64,000 nucleotides of DNA, taken from the NCBI GenBank assembly GCA_963693085.1, contig OY856410.1, positions 1,327,304,304 to 1,327,368,303 of the forward strand, read 5' to 3'. The stretch comes from Alisma plantago-aquatica. Its lineage: Eukaryota > Streptophyta > Magnoliopsida > Alismatales > Alismataceae. The position numbers were made by a program, and so were the translations under genes. Within the stretch, counting starts at the first letter, position 1. Each line of letters begins with the position of its first letter. The notes beneath the pieces were generated by a model that saw only the letters and a program-made list of their open reading frames with translations, searched no databases and was not told the DNA's origin. Below are positions 24,230 through 34,994 of the stretch, piece by piece.

Positions 24230-24943
24230 ATGAAATTGACGGCTCCCAGAAGGGCCCTTTTCCTCTGGGATTGCTGCTTCTTCTTGTTAGTACTTTTCCC
24301 CTGCTTGGAATCAGCTGACATGTCAAGGTTCCAACCCACCGACGTTCTGCTGATCAACTGTGGCTCCAATGATAAGGCCCACTGACTACGACGGACGTCA
24401 TTGGCAGGGCGATGTTGCCTTCGTATCAAGCTCTGCCAGTTCTTCGGTTGCCACAACTTCCACGCTGGAGGTACCCTTCATGACAACTCGTATCTTCACA
24501 GGTCTTGTGACCTACTCCATCCCTGTGACGGCGTGGGAGAGAAAGTTCGTGCGTTTATACTTCTACCCTTCCGTCTATGGTGGCCGCAATGCTTCTGCTG
24601 CAGTGTTTCATGTTCAGATCGGTGACCACAAGCTTCTGTGTGCAGGCGCCAAATATCAAGTATGTCATCCGAGAGTACTCGCTGAATGTGTCATATTCGG
24701 GTTTCGTCAATCTCACATTTACTCCATCCTCAAGTTACCCCGGTTCATATGCTTTCGTCAACGACATCGAAATCGTATCCATGTCGGATATTTTCTCCTC
24801 CAAGGAATCCCTTTTTCTTGATGGCATGATAGTCCCATTTGACCTGATCAATTCCACCACCGACCTAGAAACCATGTACCATTTGAACGTCGGCGGAATG
24901 GCAGTAACTCGTAACACAGACTCAGGACTCTTCCGGCAGACAG
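24230..24943 (+). pseudogene. CrRLK1L receptor kinase pseudogene, 5' part only
   Basis: Starts at ATG 24230 with a signal peptide (MKLTAPRRALFLWDCCFFLL..) and the malectin-like domain opening PTDVLLINCGSN. One extra base near 24376 shifts the frame. The domain continues in the next frame (DGRHWQGDVAFVSS...RKFVRLYFYPSVYGGRNASA). A deletion of some 50 bp around 24640 removes the WDFNPE...IAHGY part. The third frame carries YVIREYSLNVS...FVNLTFTPSSSYP..YAFVNDIEIVSM and LNVGGMAVTRNTDSGLFRQ. Homology stops at 24943 where LINE sequence starts. The rest of the malectin domain, the TM segment and the kinase are absent. It is closest to the fragment at 31733, including the leader TTCTGGCGCCGTTGCAG. 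Confidence 0.9.
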
Positions 24944-25059
24944 GTGAGCCAAACGGTGGGTGACGTAGAAGGAAGTAGGGGGAGACGAGGGGTGAGGGAG
25001 ACCAGCAGGAGGAGGGCGTCAGACAGAGAGAGTGGCAGGGATGGGAGGACGGGTTGGAG

Positions 25060-26016
25060 ATGCAAGGCGAGGCATGGAACGTTGGAGGTCTGAGGCGCCG
25101 TCAGGTGCGACGGGGCGTCGTCGGGAGGCGGGGGGTAACAACGGACGAGGCGTTAGGCGGACGGAGGGAGGATCAATTGGACAGTGGGACGAAGAGCACG
25201 ACGCCGACAGTGAGGGGAAAGACAATGGCTTTCGATACAGAAGAGGGGAAGGACACAGCTGATATTACGGTAGAGGAAGCAAGTGAGTCTCAATGGCAGG
25301 CGGATAGCGACACAACGAGGGGCATAACACGGGAGGAGCCGATGGTGCGTTATACAAAATACGACCTCTTGGGGCTGAAAGGATGTGTACGTAGTGATGA
25401 GATTGCACCGTAGACAGAGCCTTTGGGAACAGATGATGCAGTGCCAGGATACGATGAACCAGTGATACTCAGCAAGCAGCAGGCCAGTTTGGAGGGAGAG
25501 TCTTCCCGTGCACAAGAACGCCAACAGAGGGAAAGGAAGAAGGCAGAGATCGGTCTAACTGAGGGGGAAGCAGGCCAAATCAGGTATGGGGAGGAATCAA
25601 AGGAACATGAGAAATTGCACGGGCATGGACCAAAGCACAGCGACGATTGCAACGTAGCCAAGAACAATGTTTCAAAACGAGTTATAACAAGGGCACAAAG
25701 GAGAAAAGAAGCAGACGTGAGAATGAAACAGGGGAACAAACCGGCCAAGGGGAAAAAAAGACATCAACCATGGGTCTATAAGATGAGTAGGGGGGTGAAA
25801 CTGGGAATTCCAGAAGAGGAGGTGGTGTGGGAACAAGCAACAGGAAAGAGGGGGACGAATGGAGAGGTGTGTGACATGGACCTTGATGAGCTACCTATGA
25901 ATGATTCAGGAGGAAAAAGATACATGATGTTCAATAAAGGAGCACTAGATAGATTTGGGGTCATCAAGACTCAAGTAGCGGAGATTGGAGGAGCCCAATT
26001 CCATGAAGGACAATGA
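25060..26016 (+). pseudogene. LINE ORF1 with one in-frame stop
   Basis: One frame is open from about 25060 to 26016 except for a single TAG at 25411-25413. It encodes a highly charged protein rich in Arg, Lys, Glu and Gly. The last 197 codons include runs such as AQERQQRERKKAEIG and ITRAQRRKEADVRMKQGNK. Plant L1 ORF1 products are basic nucleic-acid-binding proteins, and position and composition fit that role. I see no clear zinc knuckle. Its stop overlaps the ORF2 start (CAATGAAA, 26013-26016). The start codon is uncertain: ATG 25060 is the first in frame. Confidence 0.65.
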
Positions 26017-29000
26017 AAATCTTCAGCTGGAACTGTCAGGGGTTGGGCGACCCTGACACGTGCAAGGCTCTCCGAGCTTGGGTTTGGAGAGAACGTCCAA
26101 ACATAGTTTTTGTTATGGAAACTATGATCGTTGACAGGAAACTGGAAGATGTAAAGAGGAGTTGTGGTTTTACTGATGGCTTGTGCATTTCGAGTGAGGG
26201 GCGAACATGTGGTTTGGGCTTCTGGTGGAAGGATGTTGAAGTGGAGGTGATCAACTATTCTCAAAGGCATGTGACAGTTGTGGTCAAGGATAACATCAAT
26301 GGCGTAATGTGGAGAGCGGTGGGTATTTATGGATGGGCACAACAGGAAAATAAGTGTAAGACTTGGGAGCATATTAGGAAGATAAAGGAAGAGGCAGAGG
26401 TCCCAATTATTTTCTTCGGGGATTTCAATGAGATAGTGTCAAATAATGAGAAGAAAGGGGGTCCACCCAAAGAGGAAAAATTCATGCAGAATTTTCAAGA
26501 TGTTATAGATGACTGTGAGCTGATAGATGTTGGTTTCGAGGAGAATGTCTTCACATGGAAAAGGGGCCTTACTGAAAGAACACTTGTTCAGGAGAGACTT
26601 GACATATTCCTTCCCGAGCATGAATGGAGGAACATCTTCACATACTGCAAAGTATTCCATCTTCCCATATACGAGTCGGACAATGCTCCTATTGTTCTAA
26701 AGGCGGACAGAAGGGACAATAAGAAGAGAAGAGGACACTTCATGTTTGAACCAATGTGGGTGGGGGAGGAAAGTTGCACCACTATTATTAAGGAGGCTTG
26801 GGAAGCTACTGAGGGGAGCGAGTTGACAAAAAAGTTGATGAAATGCAAGGTGAGCCTAAAAGCATGGGCATCCGAAAAGTTTGGAGAAAGAAGAAGGAAG
26901 GTAAAGGAGATGGAGAACGAGCTTAAGGGGATGCAAGCCCTTCCCCCGGACCAAACAAACCTTGACAGGACGGAGGAAAAATCAAAAGAACTCCAATATT
27001 GGCTACAGAAGAATGAGGAATGCTGGGCTGCCCGGGCACGTGTAAAAGAACTGAAAGAGGGAGACCACAACACTGCATACTTCCATCAAAAAGCTTCAAA
27101 TAGGAGGAGGAGAAATAGAATTGAATGCTTAGAGGATGAGCAAGGGGTCATGAAGTCACAAGAGAAGGACATCAAAGCAATCATTATGAATCATTTTTCA
27201 CAGCTTTTTCAGACTAGCAATCCTATGGGTTATGAGGAGGCTACAAAGGGGCTGCGGGAGATGATATCGACAACCCAAAAGGAGGATCATGAGAGGGATA
27301 TAGTGGATGAGGAGATATGGACAACTCTAAAACAGATGCATCCAATAAGGCCCTCGGCCCGGAGGTATGAAGGCAATGTTGTACCAAAACTATTGGGGAA
27401 TTTTTGGGAAGGATGTGGCGAGCTACATCAAAGGGTGGTGGAAAGGGGAAAGAAATATAGGGGAGGTAAATGATACTCTTGTTGTGCTTATTCCGAAGAT
27501 CGACACCGAAGACAATAGGAGAATTCAGACCTATTAGTCTTTGTAATGTGGTGTACAAGATAGCTTCCAAAGTAATGACGAATAGGTTGAAGCCTCTTAT
27601 GAATAACATTGTATCGGAGAACCAAAGTGCTTTCATGCAAGGAAGAATGATTACCGACAACGCTCTCATTGCTTATGAAGTGTTTCATTCTATGAAGAGA
27701 GATAAGGGAAGGAAGAAAGGCAACCTCACGTTGAAATTGGACATGTCAAATGCGTACGATAGAGTGGAGTGGAGTTTTCTAGATGTCACTATGGAGAAGT
27801 TGGGGTTTGGGCTGAAGTGGAGGAACAAGGTCCAAGAATGCATACGTCCGTCAAGAACGCTTTCACCTTCAATGGAGACAAAACCCAAAGCACAACGCCT
27901 GCACGTGGACTTTTCCAGGGTGACCCTCTCTCCCCCTATCTTTTCATTATGTGTGTGGAAGCTTTCTCAAGTTTGATTTCTACTGCTACTCGTGAAAACC
28001 TCCTGCATGGCATTAACCCAAGTAGGGGGCACCCTGTATCTCACAACTTTTTTTCGCAGATGATAGTATACTCTTTGCTAGAGCAACTACCGTTGAATGT
28101 CTGAAGATAGCTGAGATTGTCAGCCTATATGAGCAGGCATCGGGTCAAAAGATAAACTTCTCAAAGACGGAGGTTGTTTTCAGCAAAGGGATAAAGGCGG
28201 ATAAATAGGAGGAGTTGAGGCAGCTCCTAGAAAAGAGAGTAGTGGACAAACACGCCCGCTATTTGGGCCTCCCGACAGCCATGGGAAGGTCAAAGAAGCA
28301 GGTGTTCAGCTACATTAAAGAAAGGATCTGAGGAAGCTCCAAGGGTGGTCGGAGAAGTTGTTGTTCAAAGCAAGGAAGGAAGTACTCCGCAAAGCGGTTT
28401 CTCAAGCCATTCCCACATTTATCATGAGCATTTTCTAGCTGACGACGGGTACCATAACTGAGATATAGAGGATGGTTACTAGATTCTGGTGGGGAGCTAA
28501 AGACAAAGAGAGGAAAATATCATGGATGAGTTGGGATAATATGTGCAGACCAAAGTGACAGGGGGGTCTTGGTTTTAGGGACTTCCACACCTTTAACCAA
28601 GCCCTCCTAGCAAGGCAGCTGTGGCAGTTAGCAAACAACCCAGAATCCCTAGTGACTAGAGTTCTCAAAGCTAGGTATTTCCCAAGGACGACCATATGGG
28701 AAGCTAGACGGGGACATAATCCTAGTTACTCTTGGAGGAGCATGTGGGGAGCAAAAGCACTTTTAAAAGAAGGAATACAATGGAGAGTGGGCGATGGCTT
28801 TAAGGTGAATATTTGGGAAGACAGTTGGCTGCCTAAAGAGGAGGAAACGCTAGCATGTTTTAAAAGGGAGAATGGGCCAGTTTTTAACACAGTACGGGAG
28901 CTCATGACAGAGGATGGTGCTCAATGGGACATAGGCAGAATCATCGAGTGTTTTCCAGAAAGCTATGCTAGAATATGTGCTTTACATCGCAGCATGAGTA

Positions 29001-30107
29001 ATTAAGATGATACATTGATGTGGTGGCCTTCAAGGGATGGGGAGTTCACAGTTCGATCCGCTTACTGGTTGGGGCTACTGGGGAAGGAGGAAACGTGGGG
29101 ATTCGCTATGGAAACATATAAGGTATGCTGGTTGGAGTCCCAAGACAGCCCACTTTCTGTGGAGGGCAAGCACGGGCAGCCTAGAGACGAGGGGGCGTCT
29201 TTTTGACAGGCACTGTGTGGAGGAGGGCACATGTATGTAGTGTGGGTCTGAGAAGAAAACAATTTCACACATGTTCTTCCGTTGTCCCAATGCGGTGGAA
29301 GTGTGGGAGCAGACACTGAGAGGAATGCAAACATGGGTGGATGATGTTAGAGATGAGGATATCATCTCGTCTTTGAAAGTTGTGTTAGAGGGGAGGCCAA
29401 TGCACGAGACTATACAACTAGTGGCGGGCATGTGGACGGTGTGGAAAGCAAGGTACATACGGACCTTCCAAAGCAACGACGTACGTAGAGGCTACCTGCT
29501 GCGATGCGCGTTGACGACGGTGCGTCAAGGGGGGCAGTGTCACGCTCGGACGGGGGGAGGGACAGGTAGAAGAAGTAACATGTAGGAGCAACGAAGTGGA
29601 GAAGATGCTGCACACCCGAGGGATGTGAGGTTAGACGACGACCAACATACGTTGTATACGGAGGACAGGGTTGGAGGGAGTGGAGAAAGGGACACCGATG
29701 CCCAACAGGTGGGAAGCGGGGACGCAAGTGCTCATCAGGGAGAAGACGGGGAGAACAACAGAGCGTTACATGAGGGACGCTGCATGTGGAGGAAGCCACC
29801 ACAGGGCAAAATCAAAATCAATGTGGACGGCCCGGTCGGTGAGGATGAAGGGGCAGGAACTGGACTGGTAGCAAGGGATGAAACAGGGCGTCTGGTGGGC
29901 ATAGCGGGGGAGAAAATCAAATCAGAGACGGGCGTTGCCATCACAGAAATGCTAGCAGCGAGAGCAGCACTGCTATTGGCAAAGAAAGCGGGATATGACA
30001 GAATCGAAGTGGAAACGGATTCTCTGGAGGCAGTCCATGCATGCACTAGCAAGAAGCCACAACGGGACTACCTAGGAGCGATTGTTGAAGATTTCAAAGC
30101 TCTGTAA
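26013..30107 (+). pseudogene. LINE ORF2: endonuclease, reverse transcriptase, RNase H
   Basis: Starts MKIFSWNCQGLG, the conserved opening of the plant L1 apurinic-type endonuclease. It continues through FVMET, FFGDFNEI (catalytic Asp and Asn region), FTWKRG and ERLDIFL. The frame holds to 27473 and then shifts. RT blocks follow: VVLIPKID, FRPISLCNVVYKIASKVMTN, QSAFMQGRMITDNALIAYE, LKLDMSNAYDRVEW, GDPLSPYLFI, and the active site FFADDSILFA near 28055. Later pieces carry the C-terminal Cys/His region (FLWRA..., CMYCGSEKKTISHMFFRC). A plant-type RNase H lies at about 29793-30107, with INVDG, EMLAARAALLLA and VETDSLEAV. At least five frame breaks and stops make it inactive. Confidence 0.9.
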
Positions 30108-30329
30108 CACCAGTTTACCGCTTGTAGTTTACTTTTTGTCAATCGTAGGTGCAATAGGGTTGCTCACGAGGTAGCCAATCTAGCACGTAGAGGTCAAGTA
30201 GCTAGTTTTTCTTTTTCGCATTCTTTCCCTTCAAACTTGTTATCTCTTGTGAACCTTGATTTAATTGGCTAATAGTAGTTTTTTCGGGGAGCCCACTATA
30301 GGGTTCCCCTTCCCCCTTTCAAAAAAAAA

Positions 30330-30640
30330 TATCAACATTAGTCTTGTTTGAATATATTTTTATCACAAATTTAATAGTTTTTATTTCATTCAAAAATTCA
30401 TTACGGTTTTAAAATTATAAACAAAATAATTTTCTCTCTCATCACATCACCTATTCATATCATTTTTTATTTTTTTGTCAAAAATATATCAACATTAGTC
30501 TTGCTGAAATGTACTTTTTATAACGAATCTAATAATTTTTATTTCGTCAAAAAATCATCATGTTTCAAAAATTATAAGCAAAATAAATTTATTTATTTTC
30601 ATTACACAACCTCTACCAACCCATCCATTTAAAGTCCGTC
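30330..30640. repeat. Two-copy AT-rich tandem duplication after the LINE
   Basis: TATCAACATTAGTCTTG begins at 30330 and again at about 30487. Both copies continue with similar TTTTTAT.AC.AAT.TAATA.TTTTTATTTC.TTCAAAAA blocks, giving a period of about 157 bp. Confidence 0.7.
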
Positions 30641-31614
30641 ACATCACACTCCCCTACAACAAAACCACTAACCGAAACATTTTCATTTTGAGTAAGACCG
30701 TTGTGTAGGTTATGACTCTGACACATCGCTTTGGTACAAGTGAGACAACTACAATAAAATGGTGGTTCTGTTGTAGTGCCCAAAGCCTCTGCAAGAATAG
30801 CAAATGGGTCAACGGCAGTTAGGTCATTTTGCGCCTCTAACACCTTATCAAATATCAACGGCAAAAGATGGTTTTATGTTGGTGTTTCCCCCATTTTATA
30901 TGTAACAATAGACAATTCTGAATCTTATGGAGGTGAAGCATAAACTGGAAAATATTTTGATGATTTAAATAAGTAAACCTTTATAATGTGTAACTTACCT
31001 TTGCCCTTTGAGTACGCTATGTTGCAGAATATTCCTATGCATTTGAATAGTCTTCAGTGGAATTGTCTTTATTGTGGTGTCAACTAGATGCCATTATTAG
31101 GCTCACCTCCTGCCACAAACCAGTCAAACTTATCTAGTCTAGAAATGCGTTCCAGAATATCTCTTCAGTACTATGCTATCTTGGCCGAGTTGTTAGTAGC
31201 CACCAATGATGAAATTTGATGACCGTTGACGAGCGACCCAAACGCTGAGAAGGATTTCGGTAGATTTTGTTTCTTCGTTCAACTTCGTCATGATTTTTTC
31301 TGTTCCCGCATCCATGATTACAGAATATTGATGCGAAAGGTTTCCCATATCAAGTATCACCTTTCTCAATAACAACCATTTCGATTCCAGGCAGTGTTCA
31401 GCTCTTATTTCGGCACGGACAGATACATTCTTTGTTGGATTCTCTTTCCAGCTGCTGGGCATCAACTGCAGCCTGTGAATTAATATGTGCTGATCATATC
31501 TCTTGATATCATCTTCAGGTTATCTTCTTGTCCAACAGCCATCATAATTTCCTGATTCGTGGTAGGTAATTTAATTCCATACTTTCTTGTCACACAGTTA
31601 ACGAAGCTGGGAAG
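30641..31614. other. Intergenic, no gene supported
   Basis: Two short minus-strand frames (30613-30864 and 31193-31465) are open for 83 and 90 codons but match no family I know. Confidence 0.45.
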
Positions 31615-31732
31615 TGAAATTTATCTTTTCTAAATGCTTTGGAGTTGTTTACGATTGAGTTAAATTGACTTCAATTTGTTCTGGCGCCGTTGCAGCATGA
31701 GATAGAAATCAACCTCGCTGCTGATCCACAAG

Positions 31733-32214
31733 ATGAAATTGACGGCTCCCAGAAGGGCCCTTTTCCTCTGGGATTGCTGCTTCTTGTTAGTACTTTTCCC
31801 CTGCTTGGAATCAGCTGAAGTCTCAAGGTTCCAACCCACCGACGTTCTGCTGATCAACTGTGGCTCCAATGGTAACGCCACTGACTACGACGGACGTCAG
31901 TGGCAGGGCGATGTTGCCTTCGTATCAAGCTCTGCCAGTTCTTCGGTTGCCACAACTTCCACGCTGGAGGTACCCTTCATGACAGCTCGCATCTTCACAG
32001 GTCTTGTGACCTACTCCATCCCTGTGACGACGCGGGAGAGAAAGTTCGTGCGTTTATACTTCTACCCTTCCGTCTATGGTGGCCGCAATGCTTCTGCTGC
32101 AGTGTTTCATGTTCAGATCGGTGACCACAACCTTCCGTGGGATTTCAATCCAGAGCAGGATGTGTAGGCGCCAAATATCAAGTATGTCATCCGAGAGTAC
32201 TCGCTGAATGTGTC
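31733..32214 (+). pseudogene. CrRLK1L receptor kinase pseudogene, N-terminal third
   Basis: The ATG at 31733 opens a 144-codon frame: signal peptide (MKLTAPRRALFLWDCCFLLVLF), PTDVLLINCGSNGNATDYDG, the GLVTYSI block, RKFVRLYFYPSVYGGRNASA and FHVQIGDHNLPWDFNPEQDV, then a stop at 32165. The sequence continues out of frame with the YVIREYSLNVS block and breaks off at about 32214, where segment R2 starts directly. There is therefore a short internal deletion and loss of the remaining three quarters of the gene. Unlike 24230-24943 it has no frameshift in the first 140 codons. A secreted 144-residue malectin fragment is conceivable, but nothing supports expression. Confidence 0.85.
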
Positions 32215-32626
32215 ATTTCGTTGCCAACGGTTTTAGTGTTCATTTCGTTGCTGGTCGGTTTATACCCTTGGCTGGATAGATTCACTACCGCTATCCACAC
32301 ATTTCGTGCAAAGGCCAGAAGCTTCGGAACATACCACGACAAAGGAAGACTTGAGAACGAAAACCTGTAGGCGTACGGCCCTTGGTGCTACCCGGCACCC
32401 CTCTATGAGAACCAGAGATGGCACCTAGTATCTCGGGCGAGTCGAGCGACGGTCCCGACAGATCCACGGCGGCGTGAAAGTAACAGAATAGAAACTGACA
32501 CCAAAAGGGTACCAGTCGATGCGGCCAACAGGTCGGGTGGCAGAGACACAAACAGAGACTTGTAGAAACATACAAGTGTAGCAGCCAACGGGTCGAGTAG
32601 AGCCGGCCCTTGATGAGTGTTCTTAC

Positions 32627-32755
32627 CAGTATGCCGTTGGCGAAGCGTGTGAGCACGATGAAGACGAGCGCGTACGCGGCGAGTTCCGTAGGGCCGATGT
32701 GTCGGATGAATGCCTGTGTGATGACGGACACGCCGAACGTGGAGAACCGGCTGAA
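32627..32755 (-). pseudogene. Captured MATE transporter exon, copy 2
   Basis: The same 43-codon minus-strand exon as 19323-19451, again followed by a GTAAGAAC donor. It reads VSVITQAFIRHIGPTELAAY ALV, with Ile and Ala at the positions where copy 1 has Met and Thr; both are the usual residues in MATE proteins. The second half of the conserved N-terminal domain and all later exons are absent. Confidence 0.7.
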
Positions 32756-32837
32756 TATTTACGAGAAGTGTCACCACGCTACGCTGGGTAGGTACGGGTA
32801 GTATAGTTTGGTACCCGCGCGGGCAACCAATATAATC

Positions 32838-32898
<61 letters not shown>

Positions 32899-33644
32899 AT
32901 GACATATATATATATATATTGAATGTTGGTTTTCCCCTACACTAATTACAAATAAATGTAGTAAATTCACCTTTTTGCTAAATATTGTCTACATTTGCAA
33001 TTGTAGTTATACATTTCACTACAATTACACCTAAATTTTAATATATAAAGACAATATCTAGTCACAATCCCAACTACATATGTTTTTGTAGAGAATGATT
33101 TATATAACTAATGATTTGAAGAAAAAAAATGTAGCTAATGGAATTACGTACATGAGCATATACTACAAATGTTATATGTAAATAAAAATGTAGCTAAACT
33201 CTTTAACTGCAAAATATGAGGTTTTAGCTATATTTTTTGTAGTTAAAGACAATTCATTTTGCAGTGTATAAAAATAACTTTGTAGGACCACTCAAACAAA
33301 ATTTTTTCTAAGGGGTAAACTAAATTCCACAAATATCATTAATACTTGTTAAAACTTATCAAAAGATATTTTTATGGAAGTAAAATGGTTACCCATGTCT
33401 ATCATGGTAATGTGAGGAGGGTAAACACCCACATTCAAATTTCTATTGGCCACATGTACCATTTTACCATCCATACATGGGAGGACCTTTTCCCCATCCA
33501 TATATATGGTGCAACTAACGACAATCTATCGACTAGTTATGCCGGTGAACATAGGAGGCAGAAAGAAGCATATTGAAGACACTTTTGTAAGTGAGACTAT
33601 CATATTGGAGGTTCTCCACAAACTCAAATAGTTGGAGGGGATGA

Positions 33645-33970
33645 ATGATTTGGCCAAGACCTTTGGTGAACTGTGCCACTTTCTTGATGCAAAGTTGTCA
33701 AAGAACTTCAAAATGTCAAAGTTCCACAAACATGTAGGAAAAGGCGTTCATCTTGCTCATGAGATCCTTTGACCATATATTGTGGAGTTAAAAGATGATG
33801 ACAAAGTTCTGATCCACTATTTCATTGGAACTCTGTAAGGCCCTAGAATTATACGCAAAACCTGACTTGGCACCCCTTGCTACTTGGATGCATCTTCCTA
33901 AAATGTTTTCGACCAATATACCTACAACCTTGACAGTACATCCAATTTTTTTTGACATGGATTCTCCAAG
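33645..33970 (+). pseudogene. Ty3-type gag relic in R2
   Basis: Counterpart of 20310-20640 with the same stops and shifts. It contains GELCHFLDAKLSKNF, DDDKVLIHYFIGTL and ALELYAKPDLAPLATWMHL. Confidence 0.5.
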
Positions 33971-34994
33971 CCCTATCATAATCTGGTCATATTTGTTTAC
34001 ACAACACTTCACGAATAAGACCCCTATTGCTGCATTAAGAATATGTTTAAATTCATTATTAAGACTGACAAAGAAGTTTTATATTAGTATCCAATCATAT
34101 AAGCCATCATGAAAAAAAAACATTATGACCCTTTGAATCTCTTTTTATTTTTAACTTTTGAAACTCACCTAAACATGGCTAAGATCTTCCAGTGGTCCAT
34201 ATTTAAAAATGCAAAGTTGAGCCCACTAGTGACATGTTTTCTCAACGAGTGTAGAACTTCTAGTGAGTGCAATGGTTTATTCATGTCAATTATGAATAGT
34301 ACAACCGATATGACACAACAAAACTCACTGATTTTAGAATATGAACGAAGACAAGAAAAATGCAGAAAATATACCGAGTAAAAAATGACATGACAATGAC
34401 AGATAAACTTAGATGTCGAAAGTCATTTGGTAGGAGAATGCAGCCGATATCCATATAATAATGTAATTATGATGAATAAGTAGCAAGGTGGCGTGGATCG
34501 TGCATTTATTAATCATTGACATTGGAAAGTCGTTGGCTACATTTCCTGTGCATATAGAATGATAAGAAGCCAACAGGAACATTCTACGATTCGTGGTTGT
34601 GTAGTTTATGATGATTTCCCAATCATGAAGTGAGCAACGTTCAGAGCACGTTTACGGGTGACCGAGCTTCATGTTCTGATCGTTAAACCGTCCTCTTTTC
34701 TGCGAGGGACCAAATCATTTCATTATTGGTCTTCAGTCTTCAAACAAGTCTTGTCACATTATTGGCTTGAGCATGCTGGTCGATCGATTGCAAGGGATGC
34801 ATACCCCTTCCATCTGTGTGAGTCGTCCCCTCGCGGATCTCTGAAGTGTTTCGGTAATCTTTTTCTAAATCTCGAACTACTACTTGTCACTGCTCCTTTT
34901 TGATGATTGAGTTGTTAATTTTTAGCTTGTGTTTGCACCATTCCAGCTTAAATTAAGAAATCCATCGTATTGGCTATTCGCAAAATTTGTTGAG

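Larger units (their letters stand above)
24944..30330 (+). mobile_element. L1-type LINE, near full length but decayed
   Basis: A 5.4-kb plus-strand non-LTR retrotransposon. It has a purine-rich 5' region, ORF1, ORF2 (endonuclease, RT, Cys-rich and RNase H domains), a short 3' UTR and a terminal A9 run at 30321-30329. Its 5' end abuts the receptor pseudogene at 24943. The receptor sequence does not resume after the A tract, so an insertion-associated or later deletion removed it. No target-site duplication is visible. Confidence 0.85.
32219..34955. repeat. Duplicated mosaic segment R, copy R2 (uninterrupted)
   Basis: The second copy of the segment described at 18913-24113, joined on its left to the truncated receptor pseudogene and on its right to the leader of the intact receptor. 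Around 34776 it reads GCATGCTGGTCGATCGATTG without interruption. It thus records the empty site of the copia insertion in R1. It contains a longer TA tract (32840-32922) and the CACTA-like segment (about 32938-33266). Confidence 0.9.

Noticed and set aside
34929..34994. Upstream extension of the receptor frame by 22 codons.
   Set aside because: It begins at GTG with no ATG, while ATG 34995 gives a proper signal peptide and a family-typical length.
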